Shown here piece by piece: positions 7,705 to 16,901 of a stretch of DNA of 64,000 bases; position 1 is the stretch's first letter; the number at the start of each line of letters is the position of its first letter. Both the position numbers and the translations under genes were made by a program. Under the pieces are notes generated by a model, which saw nothing but the letters and a program-made list of their open reading frames with translations, made no database searches and was not told the origin of the DNA. This stretch comes from Tamlana sp. 2_MG-2023 (lineage in GTDB: Bacteria; Bacteroidota; Bacteroidia; Flavobacteriales; Flavobacteriaceae), in assembly GCF_030548465.1 (NCBI RefSeq), contig NZ_JAUOSF010000001.1:248001-312000 (forward strand), given 5' to 3'.

Positions 7705-10108
7705 GTTAATTTTTTCGCTAATTTTTAGCATCTCTCTCTATGCACAAAACCCAGTAAACGGGGTTGTTGTGTTTTCAAAAACTCAAAAACCTGTTGCCGA
7801 TGTTCAGGTATACGATAAGGCCTCAGGTGAAATGGCTGTTTCAGATGTCATAGGGCATTTTAGTTTTCAAACCGCTAAAAAAGAACTAACCTTAGTATTT
7901 TTTTCTTTTGAATATGAAACGCAAGAAATCACAATAAACACTTCAGAAGCCGAAAATTTAAAGATTGAATTACATGATCTAACCACAAAACTTTCCGAAG
8001 TTGAAATTACCGCTAGAAAAGAAAAGATTTTTGAGATGCAACGCCTAAATGATGTTGAAGAAACCGCTATTTACGCAGGAAAAAAGACCGAAGTGGTTCT
8101 AGTCGATCAATCTATGGCGAATCTAGCTTCTAACAATGCGCGTCAAATTTTCAGTCAGGTTGCAGGTTTAAATATTTACCAAAATGATGATGCGGGATTG
8201 CAGTTAAATGTTGGTGGTCGTGGTTTAGACCCGAATCGTACAGCCAATTTTAATACCCGCCAAAACGGTTATGACATCAGTGCCGATGTTTTGGGGTATC
8301 CAGAGAGTTATTATACCCCAGCATCAGAAGGTTTAGCCGAAATTCAAGTCATTCGTGGAGCTGCTTCTTTACAATACGGAACACAATTTGGAGGTTTGAT
8401 AAACTTCAAAATGAAGGAGCCCAATCCAAATAAACCCATTGAGGTCATTACTAGAAACACGGTTGGAAGCTTCGGTTTGTACACGAATTTTACCAGTTTA
8501 AGTGGTACTAAAGATAAATGGAGTTACTACAGTTATTTTAATTATAAAAAAGGGGATGGGTTTCGACCGAATTCCGAGTTTGAATCAAAAAATGTTTTCG
8601 CTCAAATAGGGTATCAGTTTAATAATAAAACGGCATTAACAGGTGATGTTTCTTATCTACATTATTTGGCGCAACAAGCAGGTGGTTTAACCGACGACAT
8701 GTTTGAAGAAGATCCGCTACAAAGTAATAGAGAAAGAAACTGGTTTAAAGTGAATTGGTTGCTTTATAATTTGAAATTGGCGCACGAATTTACAGAAAAC
8801 ACCAATTTCACCTTTAATTTTTTCGGCTTACAAGCATCTAGGAAGGCCTTAGGTTTTCGTACCAATCGAGTGAATCAAGCTGATCCTGGAGGTGTTCGTG
8901 ATTTAATTGTTGGTGATTTTAATAATTTCGGATTTGAATCACGATTATTAAGTAAATATCAAATTTCCGATAAGGATGCCACGTTTTTAATAGGAACCAA
9001 GTTTTATAAAGCTAATAACTTCCAAGAGCAAGGGCCGGGTAGTGATGGTATTGGTCCTGATTTTGATGTAGCAACTGATGATTTTCCGTATTATACGAAC
9101 CAATCTCAATTTGATTTACCGAATTTTAATGTATCAGTTTTTGGTGAAAATATATTCTATGTGACCGATAAATTTTCTGTGACACCAGGATTCCGTTTTG
9201 AATATATCAAAACCCAAAGTGATGGTTATTATAAGAATTTTAATTTGGATAATGCAGGAAACGTCATTTTTGAAGAAACTGTTGAAGAAGATCAAAATTA
9301 TGAACGCGCCTTTGTTTTATTAGGTTTGGGTTTAAGTTATAAAGCTAATGCGAACTTAGAATTTTATGGGAATATTTCACAGAATTACCGTTCGGTAACA
9401 TTTTCAGATATTAATGTAACTAATCCCGCATTTACTATTAATCCAGATATTAGCGATGAAAGTGGTTTTACTGCAGATATGGGCATACGTGGTACTTACA
9501 AAAGCTTTCTATCTTACGATTTGGGTGTTTTTGGCTTGTTTTATAAGGATAGAATTGGTTTCGTCCAAACCGTGCTTCCCGATGGGCGAATTGTTGCTGA
9601 ACGTGGCAATATTGGTGATGCTGTGATGTATGGCGTAGAATCTTTATTCGATTTTAATTTGAAATCTATTGTTGGATTAAATAGCGATTTTAAACTGAAT
9701 TATTTTATCAATACTTCTATAATAGCTTCAGAATATACACATTCAGAGCAATTAGGAGTTCAAGGGAATAAAGTGGAGTTTGTGCCAGATTTAAATTTAA
9801 AAACAGGCTTACGTGGTGGTTATAAAAACGTATTAGGAAGTATTCAGTATACCTATTTAGGAAGTCAATTTACCGATGCAACAAATTCTGTAACTCCAAG
9901 TTTAAGCGGGGTTATTGGTGAAATCCCAGCTTACGATGTTTTAGATATCTCACTGTCTTATAGCTATAAAAGATTTAAATTAGAAACGGGTTTAAACAAT
10001 GTTTTAGACAACAGTTACTTTACACGCCGTGCAACGGGTTACCCGGGGCCTGGTATTATTCCTTCAGCACCTAGAAACTGGTATGCTACTTTGGAAATAA
10101 AAATTTAA
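7685..10108 (+). CDS. TonB-dependent receptor, probable iron type
   Basis: An 807-residue outer-membrane receptor. A signal peptide (to about residue 20) precedes a carboxypeptidase-regulatory-like beta domain (about 24-105). A plug domain follows (GKKTEVVLVDQSMANLASNNARQIF, then LNVGGRGLDPNR and the VIRGAASLQYGTQFGG segment), then a 22-strand-type barrel ending in an aromatic strand (NWYATLEIKI). It overlaps the HTTM gene and follows imelysin and a Fur-like box, so an iron chelate is the likely substrate (inference). Confidence 0.9.
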   Translation: MTLKAYKLIFSLIFSISLYAQNPVNGVVVFSKTQKPVADVQVYDKASGEMAVSDVIGHFSFQTAKKELTLVFFSFEYETQEITINTSEAENLKIELHDLTTKLSEVEITARKEKIFEMQRLNDVEETAIYAGKKTEVVLVDQSMANLASNNARQIFSQVAGLNIYQNDDAGLQLNVGGRGLDPNRTANFNTRQNGYDISADVLGYPESYYTPASEGLAEIQVIRGAASLQYGTQFGGLINFKMKEPNPNKPIEVITRNTVGSFGLYTNFTSLSGTKDKWSYYSYFNYKKGDGFRPNSEFESKNVFAQIGYQFNNKTALTGDVSYLHYLAQQAGGLTDDMFEEDPLQSNRERNWFKVNWLLYNLKLAHEFTENTNFTFNFFGLQASRKALGFRTNRVNQADPGGVRDLIVGDFNNFGFESRLLSKYQISDKDATFLIGTKFYKANNFQEQGPGSDGIGPDFDVATDDFPYYTNQSQFDLPNFNVSVFGENIFYVTDKFSVTPGFRFEYIKTQSDGYYKNFNLDNAGNVIFEETVEEDQNYERAFVLLGLGLSYKANANLEFYGNISQNYRSVTFSDINVTNPAFTINPDISDESGFTADMGIRGTYKSFLSYDLGVFGLFYKDRIGFVQTVLPDGRIVAERGNIGDAVMYGVESLFDFNLKSIVGLNSDFKLNYFINTSIIASEYTHSEQLGVQGNKVEFVPDLNLKTGLRGGYKNVLGSIQYTYLGSQFTDATNSVTPSLSGVIGEIPAYDVLDISLSYSYKRFKLETGLNNVLDNSYFTRRATGYPGPGIIPSAPRNWYATLEIKI

Positions 10109-10145
10109 AAATAACTCGTATTTTTAAGTCTTAAACCCATATGTC

Positions 10146-10844
10146 ATGCGATACATCTTTTCAGTAGGCTTTCTTTTGTTATGTTTTTTGGGGCATGCTA
10201 AAGAATGGAAATCAATTAATGCCTTTGAAAAAGTAAACGGCAAAAGTGATTTAAGTGCTTCAGACTGGTTAAAATCTGACCGTAAACACAATACTCAGGT
10301 TTGGCAGAATGCTAATATTTATAACCTACAGCACAATTATTTTTCAGAATATAAAACCATAAAGGAGCGTCGCGATTTTTACGTATGGTATTTTACAACG
10401 ATGGAAGAAAGAGGGTGTGAGGTCGTTTGGCCTAAAATGGCGTATTTCATATCAAATAAATTACGTCTAATAAATGCTTTTCCTTTTTGCATATTTACAA
10501 CAAAAAGTGTCAAATCTTATGCATACCAGGGCAGTGAAACCGTTTTTAACCATGCTTTCGAAACTTTGAAGTCCTTGTATTTAGATGAAGACGTTTTAAA
10601 ATCTGATACCGCTTTGAAATGGGACGAAGCCATAATCCATAAAGAACAATATATTTGGTTAAAGAGCATTTATGAAGGTATTGATGAAAAAGGACTTCGT
10701 ACGATAGAGCGCATGGCAAAAGGTAAAGGTTTTTATAAAGTTTTAGTACCTAAAGAGATTCGCTTTAAATCTGATATCAGTGAAACAGATAACAGATATT
10801 ATTACGCGCTTCATGTGTTAAGAGATTACTGTAAAAATGATTAG
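10146..10844 (+). CDS. Small secreted protein, function unknown
   Basis: A 232-residue protein with an N-terminal signal peptide (MRYIFSVGFLLLCFLGHAKE, no lipobox). The mature part is rich in Trp, Tyr and Lys (ASDWLKSDRKHNTQVWQNANIY, YVWYFTTMEERGCEVVWPKMAY) and mostly helical by eye. It has no motif I can assign. It lies 37 bp after the TonB receptor on the same strand and is likely part of that transcript, so it may be periplasmic and accessory to uptake. Confidence 0.65.
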   Translation: MRYIFSVGFLLLCFLGHAKEWKSINAFEKVNGKSDLSASDWLKSDRKHNTQVWQNANIYNLQHNYFSEYKTIKERRDFYVWYFTTMEERGCEVVWPKMAYFISNKLRLINAFPFCIFTTKSVKSYAYQGSETVFNHAFETLKSLYLDEDVLKSDTALKWDEAIIHKEQYIWLKSIYEGIDEKGLRTIERMAKGKGFYKVLVPKEIRFKSDISETDNRYYYALHVLRDYCKND

Positions 10845-10888
10845 TAATATTTTAACGTTGCATCAAAGTTTAATGTGATTAAATAACG

Positions 10889-10896
10889 TATATTTG
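10889..10896 (+). promoter_or_regulatory. guaB promoter (-7 box)
   Basis: TATATTTG matches the Bacteroidota -7 box; no good -33 element is seen. A 7-bp inverted repeat (GCAATTA at 10900-10906, TAATTGC at 10912-10918) follows in the short leader just before the ATG at 10922 and could be a small leader hairpin. Confidence 0.5.
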
Positions 10897-10921
10897 CACG
10901 CAATTAAACTGTAATTGCATC

Positions 10922-12394
10922 ATGATTTCACATCAAAACAAAATTCTAGGAGAAGGTCTTACTTACGATGACGTACTTTTAGTACCAGCCTATTCAGAAG
11001 TGTTACCAAACACGGTAAATATCACTTCGAAATTCTCAAGAAATATTCCTTTAAATACACCAATCATATCTGCTGCAATGGATACGGTAACGGAGTCTGC
11101 AATGGCTATAGCTATGGCTCGTGAAGGAGGAATCGGTGTTTTACATAAAAACATGTCCATTGAAGAGCAGGCCTTAGAGGTTAAGAAAGTAAAACGTTCG
11201 GAAGCCGGAATGATTTTAGAACCTGTGACGATCAAAGCTACCGATACGGTTTTAGATGCCAATAATTTGATGGCTGAACATAAAATTGGTGGTATTCCTG
11301 TAATAGATTCTGAAAATGAATTAGTTGGGATTGTTACAAATCGTGATTTAAGATTCGAAAGAAACGAAAAGCGATTAATTTCTGAAGTGATGACTTCTAA
11401 AGGCTTAATTACAGTAAAGGAAGGGACTTCATTAAAACAAGCTGAAGATATATTGCAAGATAATAAGGTAGAAAAACTACCTGTTGTTAATGCAAACAAT
11501 AAGTTGGTAGGTTTAATAACTTTTAGAGATATTATTAAAGTTAGAGAAAACCCTAGTGCTAATAAAGATGAATATGGAAGGTTGAGGGTTGCAGCTGCTA
11601 TAGGTGTAACACCAGACTGTATAGATCGTGTAAGAGCGTTGGTTGCTGCTGGCGTTGATGCCGTAGTGTTAGATTCTGCTCACGGTCACTCTATTAATAT
11701 ATTAAATAAATTAAAAGAAGTAAAAGCTGAATTTCCAAATTTAGACGTGGTTGCAGGTAATATTGTTACTGAAAAAGCAGCGTTAGATTTAGTAGCAGCT
11801 GGAGCAGATGCGGTAAAAGTAGGTATTGGTCCAGGATCAATTTGTACAACACGTGTCGTTGCGGGTGTAGGATACCCACAATTATCGGCCGTACTAAATG
11901 TAGCAGAAGCCTTAAAGGGATCTGGAGTTCCTGTAATTGCAGATGGTGGTATTCGTTTTACAGGAGACATTCCTAAAGCGATTGCTGCTGGGGCAGATTC
12001 TATCATGTTAGGTTCTTTGCTAGCAGGAACTAAAGAAGCACCAGGAGAGGTTATTCTATTTAACGGACGTCGTTTTAAATCTTACCGCGGCATGGGCTCT
12101 GTAGAGGCTATGAAAAACGGTTCAAAAGACCGTTACTTTCAAGGCAAAGAAGATGATAGCTTAAAATTAGTTCCAGAAGGTATTGAAGGACGTGTTCCTT
12201 ATAAAGGAGAACTGTATGCGACGATGCATCAATTTATTGGTGGATTAAGAGCAGGTATGGGCTATTGTGGTGCTGCAACTATTGAAGATCAGAAAAACAA
12301 CTCAGCTTTTGTAAAAATAACAGCTTCGGGTATTGCTGAAAGTCACCCACATGATGTTACAATTACTAAGGAGGCTCCTAATTATTCTAGGTAG
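10922..12394 (+). CDS. guaB: Inosine-5'-monophosphate dehydrogenase
   Basis: A 490-residue enzyme, normal IMPDH length, converting IMP to XMP with NAD, the committed step to GMP. The N-terminal barrel half has [17 protein letters not shown] and MDTVTE. Two CBS domains occupy about residues 95-205. The catalytic loop [13 protein letters not shown] carries the active cysteine near 308. NAD/IMP segments DSAHGHS and [10 protein letters not shown] follow, then the mobile flap and GMGYCGA. It is monocistronic and ends in a strong terminator. Confidence 0.97.
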   Translation: MISHQNKILGEGLTYDDVLLVPAYSEVLPNTVNITSKFSRNIPLNTPIISAAMDTVTESAMAIAMAREGGIGVLHKNMSIEEQALEVKKVKRSEAGMILEPVTIKATDTVLDANNLMAEHKIGGIPVIDSENELVGIVTNRDLRFERNEKRLISEVMTSKGLITVKEGTSLKQAEDILQDNKVEKLPVVNANNKLVGLITFRDIIKVRENPSANKDEYGRLRVAAAIGVTPDCIDRVRALVAAGVDAVVLDSAHGHSINILNKLKEVKAEFPNLDVVAGNIVTEKAALDLVAAGADAVKVGIGPGSICTTRVVAGVGYPQLSAVLNVAEALKGSGVPVIADGGIRFTGDIPKAIAAGADSIMLGSLLAGTKEAPGEVILFNGRRFKSYRGMGSVEAMKNGSKDRYFQGKEDDSLKLVPEGIEGRVPYKGELYATMHQFIGGLRAGMGYCGAATIEDQKNNSAFVKITASGIAESHPHDVTITKEAPNYSR

Positions 12395-12416
12395 AGTCTA
12401 ATTTATTATATGCATA

Positions 12417-12451
12417 AAAAAAAGCTATACGAGATATGTATAGCTTTTTTT
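12417..12451. terminator. Bidirectional terminator between guaB and the convergent TonB receptor
   Basis: AAAGCTATAC (12421-12430) pairs with GTATAGCTTT (12438-12447). An A run precedes and a T run follows, so it can stop transcription from guaB and from the minus-strand receptor gene. Confidence 0.9.
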
Positions 12452-12478
12452 GTTTTATAAAGGTTTTTGTTTATTTAT

Positions 12479-14728
12479 CTATAAATGATAAGTAAATCCA
12501 ACAGTAATGTTTCTTCCCATATTATAAATACCTTCAGATTTTAAACGTGATAGGTGGTCAAAATAGGTTTTATTGGTTAAGTTGTTTCCTGAAATTACCA
12601 CTGAAAGTTCTTTACTAAACAAAGAGAAACTTCCGCCGATACCTGCACTTAATAAGTTGTAACCAAGTGTTGGTGTTTCAAATTGGCTTACGTTATTTTG
12701 ATCGAAAGTGGTTCTTAGTTTAATAAAAGTATAACCTTTTTGGAACCAAGGTTTTTCAAATTCAGCCCTTATAACATTCGTTAAGGAATTGGCAGGGATT
12801 AATGGTAAATAATCATCATTACGTTGTTTTCCGGTAACCATTTCAAAACTGCTTTCAAAATGTAGCCAATCTAAAGGATGTGGGTGAATGTGTAATCCAA
12901 ATTCACCACCATATAAGGCGGCATCATCCTGAGCATATTCATAAACAGCGGTGTGATCTATTTCGGTTCCTGTAGGAGATAAGAAAATGTAGTTGTTAAC
13001 GAGGTTGTAAAAACCATTTGCAAATAACTCAAAATGTTCACTTTTATATTCTAAAGCAATATCAGTTTGAATGTTTTGCTCGCTGTCTAAATCTGCATTA
13101 CCAATCTCATAACGGTTAGTACCATGGTGAACACCATCTGAAGTCAATTCAGATAAATTAGGAGCTCTAAATCCAGTAGCAACATTTACTCTCGCTGTAA
13201 TATTGTCTGTAAGGTTTGTTTTAACGCCTAAAGCGCCGTTAATGCTATTGAAATTTCGGTTTAAACCATCTAGGGTGTTAATATTTCTGTGGTCAAAACG
13301 CAGTCCTAGTTGTACATCGGCTTTTTTAAAGTGAATGTGAGAAACACCAAGAACCCCAAAATCGTTTGTAGTTGCATCTGGAATTAATACCTCCTCACCA
13401 TAGTTTGTGTTTAGTTGATTCATACCTTGAACACCCACAATAGTTTCAAATTTTCCTAAAGTAGGCAAGTGGTATTTGATATCGTAATTGGCAGTTTTCA
13501 ATTTCATATGGAGTGCCGCTTCTTCATGCTCATGCTCATCGTCATCATCATGATCATCATGATCGTGATCGTGATCATCGTGATCGTGATTGTGATCATC
13601 GTGATCGTGTTCATCTTCAAACTCTTTTCTATCGTTATAGATGTACCCTAAATTGATGTCTAATTTTGAATTTTCAAAAAACACAGTCGATTTCGAACTA
13701 AATACATGATTGGTAATATCTTGATACGGAAGTAAGGGGGTTTTGTTCGTAGATTGTTCACCAATACCTTCAGGAATTCCTAATACGGCACTATTTACAT
13801 TGTAGCGAAATTCCGTTTTAAAGGTATTCACTTGATAGCCAATTCCTGCTTTAAAATCTTTTTCTTTAAAACGTGTGTTTGTCGCACGGTAATTGGCAGT
13901 TTCATAATCTGAATGCTCAGCAACACTTCCTCGTACTAAAAATTTAAAATTATTAGCTGACGATTTATAACCAACATTGGTGTTGTACCCTTGTGTATTG
14001 CTGAAATAATTAGCACCAACATCACCTTCAACCGAATCTTGAGCAGCGAATTTTTCAGGGTTTAAATATAAAACACCACCAAGAGCATCACTACCGTAAA
14101 GTAGGGAAGCTGGGCCTTTAATAACTTCAACACTTTCAATACCAGCATCATTAATTCCTAAGCCGTGCTCACCACCGAATTGTTGATTCTCCAAACGCAC
14201 CCCTTGTGTAAACACTAGAACACGGTTAGAGCTTAAGCCTCTAATTACAGGTTTTCCAATACCCAGCCCTGTGGTTACGCTTTCAACACCAGCGATATTA
14301 GAAATTCCTTCAGCTAAAGTGAGCGCACCATTGGCTTTTAAGTTTTCAACTGTTTCATGTTCTACCTTCATGACATTATCACGTTGTAGTTTATGAAATG
14401 GCGTAGAAATAATTACGCTTTCCATCTCAATAGCGGATGCCTTTAAGCTAATTTCTAAGCCGTTATTTTGAGGGAGTTTTACTTTTACAGATTGTTTTTC
14501 ATAGCCAATCATTGAAAAAACAACATTGTAGTTTCCTGAAGGTAAATCCTCTAAAGTGAAATGGCCTTGAACATCGGTAGTCGTACCTTTTTCAAGTTCA
14601 GAAATGTAAATATTTACTAGTTCTAATTTTTCGTTGGTATTAGTATCTGTAACAACACCTTGTATGTTATTTTGAGCATAGATACTCGTTATTGCTAATA
14701 ATAGCAGGGTATTTAATAGTAATTTCAT
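12479..14728 (-). CDS. TonB-dependent receptor with His/Asp-rich loop, probable metal type
   Basis: A 749-residue receptor: signal peptide (to about 18), carboxypeptidase-regulatory-like domain (about 22-100), plug (LTLAEGISNIAGVESV, PVIRGLSSNRVLVF, VEVIKGPASLLYGSDALGG), then the barrel. Near residues 360-395 an extracellular-loop-like stretch is almost wholly His, Asp and Glu, which suggests divalent metal binding, most likely zinc (inference). It is the last gene of a minus-strand set with a short His/Cys protein and two conserved membrane/lipoprotein genes, and ends at the shared terminator near 12430. Confidence 0.9.
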   Translation of the reverse strand: MKLLLNTLLLLAITSIYAQNNIQGVVTDTNTNEKLELVNIYISELEKGTTTDVQGHFTLEDLPSGNYNVVFSMIGYEKQSVKVKLPQNNGLEISLKASAIEMESVIISTPFHKLQRDNVMKVEHETVENLKANGALTLAEGISNIAGVESVTTGLGIGKPVIRGLSSNRVLVFTQGVRLENQQFGGEHGLGINDAGIESVEVIKGPASLLYGSDALGGVLYLNPEKFAAQDSVEGDVGANYFSNTQGYNTNVGYKSSANNFKFLVRGSVAEHSDYETANYRATNTRFKEKDFKAGIGYQVNTFKTEFRYNVNSAVLGIPEGIGEQSTNKTPLLPYQDITNHVFSSKSTVFFENSKLDINLGYIYNDRKEFEDEHDHDDHNHDHDDHDHDHDDHDDDDEHEHEEAALHMKLKTANYDIKYHLPTLGKFETIVGVQGMNQLNTNYGEEVLIPDATTNDFGVLGVSHIHFKKADVQLGLRFDHRNINTLDGLNRNFNSINGALGVKTNLTDNITARVNVATGFRAPNLSELTSDGVHHGTNRYEIGNADLDSEQNIQTDIALEYKSEHFELFANGFYNLVNNYIFLSPTGTEIDHTAVYEYAQDDAALYGGEFGLHIHPHPLDWLHFESSFEMVTGKQRNDDYLPLIPANSLTNVIRAEFEKPWFQKGYTFIKLRTTFDQNNVSQFETPTLGYNLLSAGIGGSFSLFSKELSVVISGNNLTNKTYFDHLSRLKSEGIYNMGRNITVGFTYHL

Positions 14729-14788
14729 AGCTATTCACTTAAATTAATAATGAATTTTACTGAATGAGTGTCAGTAATTGATCGTATA

Positions 14789-15121
14789 TTAAGTTAGTGA
14801 AGGTGGGCCTCGAAGTGAAAAGTGGAGCCTTTGAAACTTACTTAAAAAGAGATATGAATCAGCCATTTTTTCTTGTTTTTCTTTAAGTGGAACAAGTTCG
14901 AAATGGTTGTTTGAGGCCTTTATATTATGGATTATTTGAAACTTTTGAAACTCACAATCTAAGTCAACTTGATGAAAATGTGTCGTATTATCACCTTCAC
15001 AAACTTCGTGATTCTGGTGTTCGAATATATGAGCAAGCTTTGTTGCAGCAGGAAACATTAAAGTTGAGACCAAGCATAAAGTAAGTATTCTAAAAATTAT
15101 ATGTTCCTGAAAAGGAATCAT
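14789..15121 (-). CDS. Short exported or membrane-anchored His/Cys protein
   Basis: A 110-residue protein. An N-terminal hydrophobic segment (about 9-30) is followed by a histidine- and cysteine-bearing stretch (HIFEHQNHEVCEGDNTTHFH, then a second Cys) and a basic C-terminal tail. I do not recognise the family. Its start shares an A with the stop of the upstream gene (TAATG), implying coupled translation, and the next gene downstream is the metal-type receptor. The His/Cys residues and position suggest a periplasmic metal-binding role (inference). Confidence 0.6.
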   Translation of the reverse strand: MIPFQEHIIFRILTLCLVSTLMFPAATKLAHIFEHQNHEVCEGDNTTHFHQVDLDCEFQKFQIIHNIKASNNHFELVPLKEKQEKMADSYLFLSKFQRLHFSLRGPPSLT

Positions 15122-15432
15122 TAATCTACAAATCGCTTTAACCCAATTCTGCGTAGCATTTTCTTTTCGAAATTCCAGAAAAATTTATGTTGTCCAAATA
15201 GCCATCCAAAAAAGACAAGCATGAATTGATACATGACGAATAACAAAAGAATACGAATCACCCAATACCCAAAAGTTCCGAAGTTTTCGGTAGTAATACT
15301 TAGATAGCGTAATATAGGTTTTCCTATGTAGGATGCTGTCGAACCCGTTACTGAGAACACAATCAAAATAACTATGATTTCCCAGTTATGTTCAATATCC
15401 CAACGTGCTTTTAGTTTTTCCACAAATTTCAT
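15121..15432 (-). CDS. Small two-helix membrane protein (DUF6787-like)
   Basis: A 103-residue protein with a basic N-terminus (MKFVEKLKARWDIEH) and two hydrophobic helices (NWEIIVILIVFSVTGSTASY and a second ending in MYQFMLVFFGWLFGQHKFFW). It matches my memory of DUF6787, found widely in flavobacteria. It lies between the DUF6146-like lipoprotein (28 bp upstream) and the His/Cys protein, in one transcript. Function unknown. Confidence 0.65.
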   Translation of the reverse strand: MKFVEKLKARWDIEHNWEIIVILIVFSVTGSTASYIGKPILRYLSITTENFGTFGYWVIRILLLFVMYQFMLVFFGWLFGQHKFFWNFEKKMLRRIGLKRFVD

Positions 15433-15459
15433 TTGGCTGCAAAAGTAATTAAATCTTAA

Positions 15460-15900
15460 TTAAATCCTAGGAACAAAAGGCCCTAATCTTTGTTTGTAGG
15501 TGAGTTGAAAATATATAAAATAATTATAAAGGAGGTAGTTTACTTCGTAACCATAGTCGGTACCTTGGTCGTAATTAATTTGTAATTCATATAAATTTGG
15601 AGGATACCGTTGTGGTTGTAAAACACGTTGATTCCATTCTATAACGTATAACTGGTTTCTATTTTCTAAAAAAGTTTGAGAATAAAACCCTCTAGGTTGG
15701 GCTTGGCTAGCTACCCAATAATTAAATCCGGGTTCGATAATGATGATCTCGTATTCTTCTTCTTTGTTAGCAATAGTGACTGTGTCATTTTGTTTCAGGG
15801 CTTCAAGGTTTTCATCTTTTTTAGACGCTGTTGAAGGTTTTGAAGTTTTACAACTGAGTATAAATCCAACAATAAGTAAAAAATAAAGAATATACTTCAT
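15460..15900 (-). CDS. DUF6146-like lipoprotein
   Basis: A 146-residue lipoprotein (MKYILYFLLIVGFILSCKTS; lipobox Cys near 17) with a charged linker. A conserved C-terminal domain follows: EEYEIIIIEPGFNYWVASQAQ, then YVIEWNQRVLQP and a Tyr-rich end. It resembles DUF6146, which is often beside DUF6787. It is the first gene of the four-gene set leading to the metal-type receptor. No catalytic motif is visible. Confidence 0.65.
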   Translation of the reverse strand: MKYILYFLLIVGFILSCKTSKPSTASKKDENLEALKQNDTVTIANKEEEYEIIIIEPGFNYWVASQAQPRGFYSQTFLENRNQLYVIEWNQRVLQPQRYPPNLYELQINYDQGTDYGYEVNYLLYNYFIYFQLTYKQRLGPFVPRI

Positions 15901-16010
15901 GAAATGATTAGGTTATTTTAATTGACGCGTTTAGAATTATAGCCACAATTTTAATATGAAATATTAAGATACAAAAAACAAAATAAACTTGAATTTGTCG
16001 TCATGTATAA

Positions 16011-16049
16011 AAAGAGCCTGTGTTAAAATTTCAATTCAAACACAGGCTC
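16011..16049 (-). terminator. Terminator of the DUF937 gene
   Basis: GAGCCTGTGTT (16014-16024) pairs perfectly with AACACAGGCTC (16039-16049). An A run just left of it gives the U tract on the minus strand. Confidence 0.85.
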
Positions 16050-16072
16050 ATTATTTATCTTATATTTCTCGG

Positions 16073-16711
16073 TTATTTTCCGCCAAACAAACTGCCTAGC
16101 ATACCACCAAGATCGTTTTTACTTTTGTCGCCACCTAACATCATGCCTGCGACATCGTCAATAACGCTTCCATCACCATCGGCATCTAATAAGGTTTCCA
16201 AAAAGTTTTGCTCTTGTCCCGCTGAATTACCACTCACAAGTCCTCCTAAAAGGTTTCCTAAGTCGTTAGTGCTGCTTACGTTGTTTTGTCTGCTTTGTTT
16301 ACCTAAAACGCCTAACAGGAGCGGCGCTGCTATTTTTAGCATTTGGCTTACCGAATTGGCATCCATACCAGATTTGGCACCTAAAGTGTTTTCAATATGT
16401 TGTTGTTTTGAGCCTAATACATGACCAAGAATGTTTCCGCCATCGTTGATGACGTTAGAATCTACACCGCCTTCAAAAAAGCCTCCCAGGTTGTCTAATA
16501 TGCTACCATCGTGTTTGCTGTTTAAAGCATTCATAAGGCCCTCAGCTCCTTGAGGTGAGTTGGCGTTACGTTTCATAGCAGCTGTTAATAAAGGGAGCGC
16601 CATGGTTAAAACGTCTTGCGTTTTATTTTGAGGTTGATTGGTTTGACCAGCAACACCACTAACAATGGATTTTCCGAGGTCGCTGTTTAATAAATCTAAT
16701 ATTCCAGACAT
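16073..16711 (-). CDS. DUF937 domain protein
   Basis: A 212-residue protein rich in Gly, Asn and Leu. It has the DUF937 pattern of small helical repeats: LLNSDLGKSIVSGVAGQTNQ, then VLTMALPLLTAAMKRNANSP, then FLETLLDADGDGSVIDDVAGM. The C-terminus is glycine-rich (LGGMLGSLFGGK). There is no signal peptide. Function of the family is not established. It is flanked by terminators on both sides, so it is its own transcript. Confidence 0.8.
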   Translation of the reverse strand: MSGILDLLNSDLGKSIVSGVAGQTNQPQNKTQDVLTMALPLLTAAMKRNANSPQGAEGLMNALNSKHDGSILDNLGGFFEGGVDSNVINDGGNILGHVLGSKQQHIENTLGAKSGMDANSVSQMLKIAAPLLLGVLGKQSRQNNVSSTNDLGNLLGGLVSGNSAGQEQNFLETLLDADGDGSVIDDVAGMMLGGDKSKNDLGGMLGSLFGGK

Positions 16712-16756
16712 GATTTTTAGGTTTAATTAATTAAATTTTAAATGAAGGTTTAAGGT

Positions 16757-16793
16757 ACAAAAAAAGTCCTAACATTTTCATGCTAGGACTTTT
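16757..16793 (-). terminator. Terminator downstream of serA
   Basis: AAAGTCCTA (16763-16771) pairs with TAGGACTTT (16784-16792); the A run at 16757-16765 gives a U tract on the minus strand. The roughly 100 bases between this and the serA stop hold nothing else I recognise. Confidence 0.75.
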
Positions 16794-16901
16794 AAATATC
16801 TCAATTTGAATGTTTTGGTAGCTATGGACTACATCGAACAGCTTGTGGTCAAAGTAACCAACTACCCAAGTTTACTGAAGCACGAAGCTTCAATAAAAAT
16901 C

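Noticed and set aside
13469-13651. Open frame antisense to the His-rich receptor loop
   Set aside because: It is the complement of repeated His/Asp codons (runs of Ile, Val and Met), with no start context or family.
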